A stretch of DNA of 64,000 nt from Micrococcus terreus. GTDB lineage: Bacteria > Actinomycetota > Actinomycetes > Actinomycetales > Micrococcaceae. The DNA is taken from the NCBI RefSeq assembly GCF_900116905.1, contig NZ_FPCG01000007.1, positions 1 through 64,000 of the forward strand, given 5' to 3'. A model generated the notes under the pieces. The model searched no databases, was not told where the DNA came from, and saw only the letters and a program-made list of their open reading frames with translations. A program made the position numbers and the translations under genes. This document shows positions 1 to 8,613 of this stretch, piece after piece; the first letter of the stretch is position 1; every line of letters begins with the position of its first letter.

Positions 1-52
1 GATCCCACTGCTCGTCCGTGAACACCCGATACCGCGATCCCGTTGACCTCAC
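1..52 (-). CDS. Transposase N-terminus (partial)
   Basis: A GTG start at 52 opens a frame reading MRSTGSRYRVFTDEQWD before the window ends. The RYRVFTDEQW pattern is the usual beginning of IS5-family DDE transposases, which start with a short basic stretch and then (F/L)TDEQW. A GGGGCAGG stretch upstream could serve as ribosome binding site. Only 17 codons are visible, so neither the catalytic core nor the integrity of the gene can be judged. Confidence 0.5.
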   Translation of the reverse strand, partial: MRSTGSRYRVFTDEQWD

Positions 53-100
53 CCGACCAGCCTGCCCCGAGCCTCATCACCGATAAGGGAGACACGCCCT
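1..100 (-). mobile_element. Cut end of an insertion sequence (IS5-like)
   Basis: The first 100 bases look like one terminus of an insertion sequence that continues beyond the window. Read on the minus strand, the end begins GGGCGTGTCTCC, typical of an IS terminal inverted repeat, and a transposase start follows about 50 bases inside. CTAG at 99-102 at the outer edge could be the target duplication, as seen for some IS5-family groups. It sits about 100 bp beyond the end of hsdR. Family assignment is an inference from the end sequence and the short N-terminus only. Confidence 0.5.
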
Positions 101-127
101 AGTTGACCTGCTCTGGTCGTGGGCGAA

Positions 128-150
128 CCCACGTAGTCGCACCACGTGGG
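128..150. terminator. Hairpin downstream of hsdR
   Basis: CCCACGT (128-134) and ACGTGGG (144-150) form a 7-bp stem with a 9-nt loop between the end of hsdR and the IS end. It could end the minus-strand hsd transcript. No T-run follows, which is common in high-GC actinobacteria. Confidence 0.4.
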
Positions 151-199
151 GGGCACCTGTTGCGCCGTCTTTGCTAGTTTTGCGAGTTTTGCCAAGCCC

Positions 200-3100
200 T
201 CAAGCCTGCCGCTCCTGCTCCCTCACTGCGCCCGTGTTCCACGGTGACGAGTTCTCGCCGTCGTACTCCACCGCCACGGACCCTTCCGCGTAGTCGGCCT
301 CGCCCAGAGCCTCGTCCACGGTGCCACCGGTGGCCGCCCCGCCACCGCGCACCTTCCAGTACAGGTACTCGCCGATCGCCGCGACGATCATCTTCGACGG
401 GTCCCCGCCGCGCCCCACGATGTCCGTCATCTTCGCGAAGGCGTCCTCGTTCGCGTACACGGCGCCCATGGCGGACCGTTCCAGGTTGGGGCTGGCCAGG
501 AACTGCTCCAGCGAGTTCGCTCCGGCCTGGCCCAGCAGCTTCTCGTCCTCCATGAGCGGCGCCACGAGGGCACTGACCCACGCCTCCTGCTGGGACGGGG
601 AGGCGTCCACGCCTTCACCGGCGAAGATCTCGTTGATCTTCTCGATCACTTCCTCCAACGGACCGCGCTGCTTCTCCCGCACCTGCCCGCCACCCACAGC
701 GGTCGTCCCCTTCAGCGCGGCCCCACCGGTCAGCCCGATGTCCCCCGAGGACGTCTTCTTCTGCCGAATGCTCACCAGCTGCACATCACTCAGGTCAATC
801 AGCTCCTCACCGCCGGGCTGATCGCCCACGAGCTGCACCAGGTGCCGCAGGAACAGCGCCCGCTTGTAGTGCTCGGTGTCCCCGAACTCGTAGATCTGGG
901 AGAGGAAGTCGTAGAGGCTGACGAAGGACCGCATGTCCTTGCGCACCAGCACGAGCTCAGTCACGCGCGTCTCGTCCTGGTTCATCCGCGCATGCGCCAG
1001 CTCCTTGCGGAACCGGTAGGCCACGGGCTCCAGCGCGGCCTGCAGGCCCTCCTGCCCGCTCCCCGGCTTCCATGCCACCCACACGTCGGCGAACGCGTCG
1101 ACCTCGTCCCAGTCGTACAGGCCCGCGGCGTCGAGCTTCGTCCCCAGGTCATGGATCAGGTTCGGGTCCGTCACCGTCTCCAGCTTCGCGCCGGCGTAGT
1201 ACGGCTCGAAGGCGGCCTGGATGTCGTCTTCGGTGTTCACGAAGTCCAGCACGTAGGTGGTGTCTTTGCCGGGCGCCGCACGGTTCAGCCGGGACAGCGT
1301 CTGCACGGCCAGCACGCCGGAGAGCTTTTTGTCCACGTACAGGGCGCAGAGCTTCGGCTGGTCGAAGCCGGTCTGGTACTTGTTGGCCACGATCATCACC
1401 TGGTAGCCGTCCCCGTCGAACGCCTTCGCCAGGTCGCCGGTCACGGACGGGTTCATGGACCGCTCGGTGACCTTCTCGAGCCCGAACTCGTCGTCGGTGA
1501 TCTCACCGGAGAACGCCACCAGCGTGCCCACGTCCGTGTACCCCATGTCCTGGATGTACTGGTCCATCTGGCGCTTGTACCGGACGGCGGCGGCGCGGGA
1601 GTCGGTGACCACCATGGCCTTGGCCTGCCCGTCGAGCAGTCCGGCCACGTTGGCGCGGAAGTGCTCCACGATGATCTTGACCTTCTGCGCGATGTTCGTC
1701 GGGTGCAGCTTGACCCACCGCATAAGCTTCTTGCTCGCCTCGGTCTGGTCCACTTCGGTGGTCAGCTTCCCGACGGCGGCCCGGTCGCCTTCCGGACGGA
1801 ACTCGCCCTTCTGTCCGGCCAGGGCCAGCTTGAAGGCGGTGTCATAGTTGGTGAAGTTCTTCAGCACGTCGAGGATGAACTCCTCCTCGATGGCCTGCTG
1901 CATGGTGTACCGGTGGAAGGATGCCGGGATCTCCTGGCCCTTCTCGTCGTACTCGCCGGAGGGGCGGCCGAACATCTGCAGGGTCTTGTCCTTCGGGGTG
2001 GCGGTGAAGGCGAAGAAGCTGATGTTCTCCGGGCGCCCCGTGGCGGCGACCTCGGCGGCGAGGATGGACTCGGTGTCCACTTCTCCCCCGTCGGCGAGGT
2101 CGGCCTGCTCGTCCGGGGTGAGCACACGCTTGAGCTTGGCTGCGGCGGAGCCGGTCTGGGAGGAGTGCGCCTCGTCCGCGATCACCGCGTAGGTGCGGCC
2201 GGCGAGCGTCGAGTCACCTTTGAGGAGCTCGAGCACGGCGGGGAAGGTCTGCAGTGTCACCACGATGATCCGGTTGCCCTGCAGCAGCGTCTGCTTCACC
2301 AGGGCGGACTTGCTGGTGGCCTCTCCCCCGAGGTTCTTGCGGTCCACGGCCACCACGGTGCCGGAGGTCCGCTCGATCTGCCGGACGGCCTCCTGAAGCT
2401 GGTCGTCCAACACGGTGCGGTCGGTGACCACGATGACCGAGTCGAACACCCGCTGCTCGTCCGCCCCGTAGGTGGAGAGCAGCCGGTGGGCGGTCCAGGC
2501 GATGGTGTTGGTCTTGCCGGAGCCCGCGGAGTGTTCGATCAGGTAGGACTGCCCGGCGCCCTCTTCGCGGACGGCGGCGAGCATCGTGGTGACGGCCTCC
2601 CACTGGTGGAAGCGCGGGAAGATCAGCGTGGACTTCCGGCGCGAGCGGCCATGTTCGTCCTCCACGGTCTCTTTCTTGAGGAAGACGAACTTTTGGAGGA
2701 TCTCGAGCCAGGTGTCCCGCTGCAGGATCCGTTCCCACAGGTAGGCCGTGGAGGAACCGCCGTTCGGGTTGAGCGGGTTGCCGGCACGGCCGTTGTCGCC
2801 CTGGTTGAACGGCAGGAAGAAGGTGTCCTTCCCGGCCAGCTTGGTGGTCATCCAGACCTCGCGGTTGGAGACGGCGAAGTGGACCACGGCGCGGGTGCCG
2901 AAGCCGAACAGCGGCGTGGCCTTCGGGTTGCGCTCGCGGTACTGCTTCTTCGCGTGGCCGATGGACTGGGTGGAGTCGGTCTTCAGCTCGATCGTCGCCA
3001 CGGGCAGGCCGTTGACGAACAGCACCAGGTCCACGGACTGGTTGGTGGCCGGGTTGAAGTGCACCTGACGCATCACGCGCAGCCGCATGCGCTCGTAGGA

Positions 3101-3478
3101 GGCGACGGCGGCCGGGTTCAGGTTCGTGGCCGGCCGCGGCTCGGCCATGCGCAGGGTGGCGGAGGTGCCGACCTTGAAGCCCTTGCGAAGCACGTTGAGC
3201 GTGCCGCCGACGCCGGTGTCCTGCGGCTTGTTCAGTACGTCGATCAGACGGGTGGTGATCTGGTCCCGCTGCGCCTGCTGGGCAGAGGCCGGGGCATCCG
3301 CCTTCACGATGCGCCCGTAGTCCTCCGGCTGGTTCTCGGCCAGCCAGGCGTGGACGTCCTCGGGGAAGATCGCGTTCTTGCGGTCGTAACCGTCATCGTT
3401 GGCCGAGTAGAGCCAGCCGTGCTGCTCCAGGTACTCGCAGATGTAGGTCTCGAGCTCGCTCTCGTTGTGGATGGCCAT
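200..3478 (-). CDS. hsdR: Type I restriction enzyme, R (motor/endonuclease) subunit
   Basis: This 1092-aa protein translocates and cleaves foreign DNA in complex with HsdM and HsdS. Around residues 149-165 a nuclease core is visible (a D in SVDLVLF, then IELK), matching the PD-(D/E)xK RecB-like domain of HsdR. Walker A SAGSGKT lies near residue 320, the DEAH box (IADEAHSSQTG) near 433, and FTATP follows as helicase motif III. Length is normal for the family and the frame is intact. It is the last gene of an hsdM-hsdS-hsdR operon and starts 5 bp after the hsdS stop. An IS end lies just beyond its 3' end, but the coding region looks undamaged. DNA specificity cannot be told from this subunit. 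Confidence 0.95.
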   Translation of the reverse strand: MAIHNESELETYICEYLEQHGWLYSANDDGYDRKNAIFPEDVHAWLAENQPEDYGRIVKADAPASAQQAQRDQITTRLIDVLNKPQDTGVGGTLNVLRKGFKVGTSATLRMAEPRPATNLNPAAVASYERMRLRVMRQVHFNPATNQSVDLVLFVNGLPVATIELKTDSTQSIGHAKKQYRERNPKATPLFGFGTRAVVHFAVSNREVWMTTKLAGKDTFFLPFNQGDNGRAGNPLNPNGGSSTAYLWERILQRDTWLEILQKFVFLKKETVEDEHGRSRRKSTLIFPRFHQWEAVTTMLAAVREEGAGQSYLIEHSAGSGKTNTIAWTAHRLLSTYGADEQRVFDSVIVVTDRTVLDDQLQEAVRQIERTSGTVVAVDRKNLGGEATSKSALVKQTLLQGNRIIVVTLQTFPAVLELLKGDSTLAGRTYAVIADEAHSSQTGSAAAKLKRVLTPDEQADLADGGEVDTESILAAEVAATGRPENISFFAFTATPKDKTLQMFGRPSGEYDEKGQEIPASFHRYTMQQAIEEEFILDVLKNFTNYDTAFKLALAGQKGEFRPEGDRAAVGKLTTEVDQTEASKKLMRWVKLHPTNIAQKVKIIVEHFRANVAGLLDGQAKAMVVTDSRAAAVRYKRQMDQYIQDMGYTDVGTLVAFSGEITDDEFGLEKVTERSMNPSVTGDLAKAFDGDGYQVMIVANKYQTGFDQPKLCALYVDKKLSGVLAVQTLSRLNRAAPGKDTTYVLDFVNTEDDIQAAFEPYYAGAKLETVTDPNLIHDLGTKLDAAGLYDWDEVDAFADVWVAWKPGSGQEGLQAALEPVAYRFRKELAHARMNQDETRVTELVLVRKDMRSFVSLYDFLSQIYEFGDTEHYKRALFLRHLVQLVGDQPGGEELIDLSDVQLVSIRQKKTSSGDIGLTGGAALKGTTAVGGGQVREKQRGPLEEVIEKINEIFAGEGVDASPSQQEAWVSALVAPLMEDEKLLGQAGANSLEQFLASPNLERSAMGAVYANEDAFAKMTDIVGRGGDPSKMIVAAIGEYLYWKVRGGGAATGGTVDEALGEADYAEGSVAVEYDGENSSPWNTGAVREQERQA

Positions 3479-3483
3479 GGCGG

Positions 3484-4731
3484 TCAGTCCTCCGTGGGGA
3501 TCTCGATCTGGCCGGTGACGGCGGCGGTGATGAGCGCGGCACGACGCTCCTGGGCGAGCTCGATGAAGCGTTCGGCCTTGGCGATGAGCGCGTCGATCTT
3601 CGCGGTCTCACGTTCCCAGCGCAGGACGATGTTGGCTCGAACGTCGGGGGCGGGCACCGCGATCGGCAGCTGCGCGGCAACCGTCGTATTCATGCGTTGG
3701 CGCGTCGATCCGTGCGCCAGCTGGAGCACCATCTCACGAGTCTGCGGAGCGTTCAGCGCGATCACCATGTAGCGGGGATCCGCTCCCGGCCGAAGTCGCA
3801 AGCGGAAGCAGTCCGCCTTATTGATCGCCGGACCAAGCCCGTCTGGGACTACGGCGGTTCGACCGAGTGGGACGCTAGAGTCCCCGAGCCCAGCCATGAC
3901 GAGGTCGCCAGGGCGGACCGAGTACCGCTTCAGCCGCTCGCCATACTCCGGGGAGATATAAGCTTCGTCCTCGTTTTTAAAAACGCCAGCTCCGATATTG
4001 CCCAGACGGATGACGCGCACGCCCCCATCGGTGTAGTGGGCAGAAGTAAGCGCAGAGCCAAACGGGCCGTCCGAGATGGCATAGACATGACGCTTCAGCG
4101 GCAATGGAGGCACCGTCTCAAGAACTGTGGCGTAGATTTTCCGCCACGACGCCTCCATGCGCTCTCGCAGTCCCGCGATGAGATGCCGTTGTTTCTCGAT
4201 CAGGGCGTCGATCGTGGCGGTCTCGCGGTCGAGGTAGTCCGCGATTCGTTGCTGCTTTGCGAACGCAGGCACCGGAATCGACATTCGACGGAACTTGCTC
4301 GCGCTGAAATTGTCGATGGTGGAGCGGACTGCCCCCAGCTCCAATTGATCGAGGTGGTCGCGCGATTGCGTCCACCAAGCCACGTAACGCGGGTGGACTT
4401 TCGTGGTGTCTGGCCGGAACCTGACGAGATAACCGGCAAAGCAGATCTCTTGGCCAGCAGGGACTAGATAGCTGGTGCCAAGCGAACCTGCAGCAGTCAT
4501 GAGCAGGTCACCAGTTGAAGCCATGGCTGCACTCGCGATCTCAGCAGGAAGCCCCATAGCTTTCGACTCGTCGAGAGTAAACAAGCCGCTGATGTCTGTC
4601 GTCCGAACGTAACGAACCGATCCTTCGTCGAGCCCCTGGGCTGCTTCACCTAGGCCGTTCGCTATGGGCACTTTGCTTACGTACCCGAGATGTACACGCG
4701 GCGTTTTTTCAGGTTCAGATCGCGTACTCAC
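3484..4731 (-). CDS. hsdS: Type I restriction-modification specificity subunit
   Basis: HsdS recognises the bipartite DNA target for both methylation and restriction. The 415-aa protein has the usual layout of two target recognition domains (about residues 15-180 and 205-375), each followed by a conserved helix: KQQRIADYLDRETATIDALI mid-protein and ETAKIDALIAKAERFIELAQ near the C-terminus. The GTG start overlaps the hsdM stop by 4 bp, implying translational coupling. Base composition dips inside the gene (for example the AT-rich stretch around 3950-3990), unlike hsdM and hsdR. This fits the frequent exchange of recognition domains between strains. The recognition sequence cannot be predicted from inspection. 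Confidence 0.93.
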   Translation of the reverse strand: MSTRSEPEKTPRVHLGYVSKVPIANGLGEAAQGLDEGSVRYVRTTDISGLFTLDESKAMGLPAEIASAAMASTGDLLMTAAGSLGTSYLVPAGQEICFAGYLVRFRPDTTKVHPRYVAWWTQSRDHLDQLELGAVRSTIDNFSASKFRRMSIPVPAFAKQQRIADYLDRETATIDALIEKQRHLIAGLRERMEASWRKIYATVLETVPPLPLKRHVYAISDGPFGSALTSAHYTDGGVRVIRLGNIGAGVFKNEDEAYISPEYGERLKRYSVRPGDLVMAGLGDSSVPLGRTAVVPDGLGPAINKADCFRLRLRPGADPRYMVIALNAPQTREMVLQLAHGSTRQRMNTTVAAQLPIAVPAPDVRANIVLRWERETAKIDALIAKAERFIELAQERRAALITAAVTGQIEIPTED

Positions 4732-6689
4732 CGCTCCACCTCCTGCAACAGCTGGATGATCTCGGCGGTGAGCTGCTTGAGCTCGGCGTCGATTTCCTCG
4801 AGCGGACGTGGCGGCACGTACCTATAGAACAGTCGGGTGAAGGGGATCTCGTAGCCGATCTTCGTCTTGGACTCGTCGATCCAGGCGCCGGGCACGTGGG
4901 GGACGACCTCGGCCTCGAAGTACTCGTGGATGTCCCGGCCGAAGGGCACGAGTTCGGTGTCGCGCAGCGAGGTGTCCGGCTCCGGCTCGCCCTTCCCGTT
5001 CTTCACGACCTCCGCCTCGGGGTCGTGCACACCGATCGCCCCGGTCAGGGCCTTCACCAGCGGGGCGCCGGCGGTCACGCCGTGCTCCTTCAGCGCCTTC
5101 TTCAGGTCGATCACGAAGGTGGGCTGGTGGTTCCAGTCCCGGCCACGCAGGGAGGCGAGGGCGGTTTCGAGAGCCGAGCGGCCGTCGTCGGGAAGCTTGT
5201 CCACCGGCTTGGTGGCGAGCGCCGCCGCGATGGTGGCGTCCTCCACCTCGAAGCGCAGCTGCAGCGGGCGCTCCACGGTGATCTCCCGGTAGCCGAAGTC
5301 CTGCGCGGTGAGGACCTTGGAGAATTCGGCGTTGGCCTCGGACTGGGCGTCGAAGTCTCGGTAGATGTCCAGCACACGCTGGCGGTCCGCCTTGGACAGC
5401 TCCTTGTTCTTCGAGCCCACGTTGCGGCGCAGCTTGGTGAAGAACGTGCGGGCGTCGATCAGCTGCACTTTGCCGCGGCGGTCTGCCGGCTTGTTGTTGT
5501 CCAGCACCCACACGTAGGTGGCGATGCCGGTGTTGTAGAACATGTCCGTGGGCAGCGCGACGATCGCGTCCACCAGGTCCGACTCCAACAGCCAGCGGCG
5601 GATCTCGGACGGGCCCGAGCCCGCCCCGCCCGTGAACAGCGGGGAGCCGTTCAAGACGATGCCGGCCCGACCGCCACCCTCCGAGACCGGACGGAGCTTC
5701 GAGGCCACGAGCTGGAGGAACAGCATCTGGCCATCGCTGATGGCGGGGGTGCCGCCCGGGAAGCGGTTCGTGGCGCCACCGGCGGCGATCTCCTTCTCCA
5801 CCGCGGTGCGGGAGGCCTTCCAGTCGCCGCCATAGGGCGGATTGGAGAGGACGTAGTCGAAGCGTTCAGTCAGGTGGGCGTCATTCTTGAGGGTGTCCCC
5901 GCGGGCGATGCCGTCCGCGTCCTGACCCTTGCCGAGCAGCTCGGACTTGCAGATGGCGTAGGACTGGTCGTTGAGCTCCTGCCCGAACAGGCGAACCTCC
6001 GCGTTCGGGTTCATGCGGCGCAGCCGCTCGTCCAACAGGGACAGCATGCCGCCGGTGCCGGCCGTGGGGTCATAGACGGTGCGGACCGGGTAGCCGGTGA
6101 GGACGTCGTCGTCGTTGGCCGTGAGCAGGTCCACGAGGAGCTTCACCGCGTCGCGCGGGGTGAAGTGCTCACCGGCGGTCTCATTGGAGGCGGCGGCGAA
6201 GCGGCGGATCAGGTCCTCGAAGAGGGTCCCCATCTCCGCGTTGGACACGGTCTCCGGGGAGAGATCGATGGAGGCGAACTGCTGCAGGACCAGGAAGAGG
6301 CGGTCGTGCTCGTCCAGCTTGGCGACCGTCTTGTCGAATTCGTAATAGGTGAACAGGTCCGCCACGTTCTGGGAGAACCCGTCCACGTAGGCCAGCAGGT
6401 TCGTGCGGAGCAGGTCCGGCTCCTGCAGGATGCGGTCCAGGGTGAAGGGGCTGAGGTTGTAGAACGTCAGGCCCGTGCGGGACTCCACCAGGTTGTCCAG
6501 GACGAAGTCCGGATGACCCTTGGCCGCCAGCTCCGCGAAGAACTCCCGGTGCGGGTCCATGACCGCCTCCATACGGCGCAGGATCGTCATGGGCAGGACG
6601 AGGGTGCCGTATTGGTTCGGCTTGAACACGCCACGCAGCTGATCCGCGATCCCCCACACGAAGTTCGAGAGGTTCTGGGGAGAGGGCAT
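4728..6689 (-). CDS. hsdM: Type I DNA methyltransferase subunit
   Basis: HsdM (653 aa) is the N6-adenine methyltransferase subunit that protects host DNA and forms the M2S core. The SAM-binding motif I, DPTAGTGGM, lies near residues 204-213, and the catalytic motif NPPYG near 280-284. The N-terminus (NFVWGIADQLRG) is the helical domain typical of HsdM. It is longer than the classical 520-aa enzyme because of an extended C-terminal region, which is common in this subfamily. It is the first gene of the operon. A TAAGAAT -10-like box is seen about 45 bp upstream. Confidence 0.95.
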   Translation of the reverse strand: MPSPQNLSNFVWGIADQLRGVFKPNQYGTLVLPMTILRRMEAVMDPHREFFAELAAKGHPDFVLDNLVESRTGLTFYNLSPFTLDRILQEPDLLRTNLLAYVDGFSQNVADLFTYYEFDKTVAKLDEHDRLFLVLQQFASIDLSPETVSNAEMGTLFEDLIRRFAAASNETAGEHFTPRDAVKLLVDLLTANDDDVLTGYPVRTVYDPTAGTGGMLSLLDERLRRMNPNAEVRLFGQELNDQSYAICKSELLGKGQDADGIARGDTLKNDAHLTERFDYVLSNPPYGGDWKASRTAVEKEIAAGGATNRFPGGTPAISDGQMLFLQLVASKLRPVSEGGGRAGIVLNGSPLFTGGAGSGPSEIRRWLLESDLVDAIVALPTDMFYNTGIATYVWVLDNNKPADRRGKVQLIDARTFFTKLRRNVGSKNKELSKADRQRVLDIYRDFDAQSEANAEFSKVLTAQDFGYREITVERPLQLRFEVEDATIAAALATKPVDKLPDDGRSALETALASLRGRDWNHQPTFVIDLKKALKEHGVTAGAPLVKALTGAIGVHDPEAEVVKNGKGEPEPDTSLRDTELVPFGRDIHEYFEAEVVPHVPGAWIDESKTKIGYEIPFTRLFYRYVPPRPLEEIDAELKQLTAEIIQLLQEVER

Positions 6690-6734
6690 GGCGGCGGGGC
6701 CTTTCGGAGCACGGCGGGGTGGTCTGTTCCGGCC

Positions 6735-6741
6735 ATTCTTA
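6735..6741 (-). promoter_or_regulatory. Candidate -10 box for the hsd operon
   Basis: TAAGAAT on the minus strand about 45 bp upstream of the hsdM start matches the actinobacterial -10 consensus. No convincing -35 is seen at the expected spacing, so the call is tentative. Confidence 0.35.
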
Positions 6742-6943
6742 CACTGACAGGCCGTCCACCCCGGTGTCTTGGACTGAGTTGAGTCCCTCGGCGCCTCACC
6801 GCGGCGCGGAACCTCTACCTACAGTTCTTGTACGCATCGCTGACCGGCAGAGGCGATCTTCACGCGAAGAACGCATCCGTCCTGCAGAGCGCCTCCGGAC
6901 GCTGGGACATCCCTCGCCCGCCCTGTCCGTCATTCCGGTCTGC

Positions 6944-6949
6944 CACAAT
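6944..6949 (+). promoter_or_regulatory. Candidate -10 of a leaderless promoter
   Basis: CACAAT lies exactly 6 nt before the GTG at 6956. This is the spacing at which transcription would start at the initiation codon. It supports the GTG over start codons further upstream in the same frame. Confidence 0.45.
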
Positions 6950-6955
6950 GGGGCC

Positions 6956-8008
6956 GTGCCCCTGACGTCCCCGCTGCCCGTGCGCAACGGGGTCAATGCC
7001 ACCCGGCTGCGCCTGCCGGACACCGGCTGGGACACCGCACTGGACTACGTGCTGCACCGGTTCGGGCACGTGGACCCGGAGGGCATCCGCCGCCGCTTCC
7101 GCACCGGGGAGGTCCGTGCCGCTGACGGCACCGCCCTCACCGAGACCACGCCGCTGGGCGTCCACGAGTTCCTCTGGTACTACCGTGAGGTCCCGCACGA
7201 GGACCCCATCCCGGGTGAGCTGACCATCCTGCACCAGGACGAGCACCTGCTGGCCGTGGACAAGCCGCACTTCCTGCCCACCACCCCCGGCGGCCGGTTC
7301 ATCCAGCAGTCCGCCCTGGTCCGGCTGCGCAACGAGCTCGGCCTGGACCACCTGGTGACCATCCACCGCCTGGACCGGGCCACCGCCGGCGTGCTGCTCT
7401 TCTCCACCAACACCGAGACTCGCGGGGCCTACCAGGTGATGTTCGAACGCCGCCACATCCACAAGGTCTATGAGGCGGTCTGCGCGGTCCCGCAGGCCCC
7501 GTCCCCCCACGGTCAGGAGCGTCCCGACGACGCCACGCACCCGGCGCTGGCACGGTTCCCCCTGGTCTTCCGCAACAGGATGGAGAAGACCAAGGGCGTG
7601 CTGACCGCCCAGGTCATGGAGTACTCCGCGCAGGACTCCGGCCGCTCCCCCGGCGGAGCGGCCCGTTCCGGACGGAAGACGAACCGGCCGCCGGTGGGGG
7701 CGAACGCCGAGACCCGGATGGAACTGATCCGAGCGGGTGTCTCCGCGGGCACCTGGGAGGGGGCCGCCGTCGGGCATGTCAGGCTCTTCCCCCGCACCGG
7801 CAAGACCCACCAGCTGCGCGTCCACCTGGCCGCGCTGGGACTGGGGATCCTGGGCGATCCGTTCTATCCCGTCCTGCAGGATGTGGCGCCGGATGACCAC
7901 TCTCGGCCGTTGCAACTGCTGGCCCGCTCGATCGGGTTCACGGACCCGCTGAGTGGTCAGGAACGGGAGTTCACCTCTGGACTGGAGCTGCAGGAGCGGC
8001 CTCGGTGA
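6956..8008 (+). CDS. RluA-family RNA pseudouridine synthase
   Basis: This 350-aa enzyme converts uridine to pseudouridine in rRNA or tRNA. The family signature HRLDRATAG carries the catalytic Asp (near residue 140), preceded by AVDKPHFLPTTPGG and followed by KTHQLRVHLAALGLGILGD, the usual C-terminal fold of RluA/RluC/TruC proteins. An N-terminal S4-like region (LDYVLHRFGHVDPEGIRRRF) is present. The frame is open further upstream, but that part is not conserved-looking and a -10 box sits 6 nt before this GTG. It overlaps the next gene by 4 bp. Which RNA position it modifies cannot be told. Confidence 0.88.
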   Translation: MPLTSPLPVRNGVNATRLRLPDTGWDTALDYVLHRFGHVDPEGIRRRFRTGEVRAADGTALTETTPLGVHEFLWYYREVPHEDPIPGELTILHQDEHLLAVDKPHFLPTTPGGRFIQQSALVRLRNELGLDHLVTIHRLDRATAGVLLFSTNTETRGAYQVMFERRHIHKVYEAVCAVPQAPSPHGQERPDDATHPALARFPLVFRNRMEKTKGVLTAQVMEYSAQDSGRSPGGAARSGRKTNRPPVGANAETRMELIRAGVSAGTWEGAAVGHVRLFPRTGKTHQLRVHLAALGLGILGDPFYPVLQDVAPDDHSRPLQLLARSIGFTDPLSGQEREFTSGLELQERPR

Positions 8009-8613
8009 GCGGTGAGTCGCTGGACCCGGCGTGGGTCGAGTCCCTGGGCTGGTGGTTCCACGCCCTGACCGCCCTGCTGGTGGCCCTGGATGCGCCCATC
8101 CCGCCGGTGCCCAGCGAGCTGTTCGTGATCGGCTCCGGGGCGCTGGCGCTGAACGGGTCCCTCGGGCTGGTGCCGTCGGTGCTGGCGGCCTGGCTGGGCT
8201 GCTGGGCCGGGGATGTGGGTCTCTACGCCCTGTTCCGGCACCGGCTGACCGGACTGCTGGACCGCGCCTCCTGGGGCCAGCGGATCCACCGCGGGATCCT
8301 GCGCCTGCTGGACAAGGCCGGACCCGCCCCGAGCTACGCCCTGCTGTTCGTGCTGCGCTTCGTCTCCGGGGGTCGGACGGCGTCCATGGCCGCGGCCGGG
8401 ATCGCCGGGATCCCCTGGCGGCCGTTCCTGTTGCTCTCCGGCGTGGGTTCCCTGGTGTGGGCGGTGTACATGGTGGGCCTGGGATGGTTGACGGGCTCGG
8501 CGACAGGCCTGCCGTTCTGGGTCAGCGCACTGATCGGGATGGGTTTGGGTACTCTTGCAGGGTTGATGATCGCGGGGATCATCGCGGTACGACGACGCTC
8601 CCGGGAGGCCTGA
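8005..8613 (+). CDS. DedA-family membrane protein
   Basis: A 202-aa integral membrane protein of the DedA/SNARE-associated (VTT) family, implicated in lipid flipping and membrane homeostasis. The family pattern is visible: a first re-entrant hydrophobic region (APIPPVPSELFVIGSGAL), a charged loop, then FVLRFVSGGRTASMAAAGIAG, which resembles the conserved F.R..P..R....AG motif, followed by two C-terminal membrane helices. The GTG start overlaps the stop of the pseudouridine synthase gene. The next gene begins immediately after its stop, so the three genes probably form one operon. Confidence 0.8.
   Translation: MSGESLDPAWVESLGWWFHALTALLVALDAPIPPVPSELFVIGSGALALNGSLGLVPSVLAAWLGCWAGDVGLYALFRHRLTGLLDRASWGQRIHRGILRLLDKAGPAPSYALLFVLRFVSGGRTASMAAAGIAGIPWRPFLLLSGVGSLVWAVYMVGLGWLTGSATGLPFWVSALIGMGLGTLAGLMIAGIIAVRRRSREA

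Noticed and set aside
842-3772. Long plus-strand frame across hsdR and hsdS
   Set aside because: It runs opposite to clear HsdR motifs and is low-complexity Val/Gly/His-rich, as expected for an antisense shadow in GC-rich DNA.
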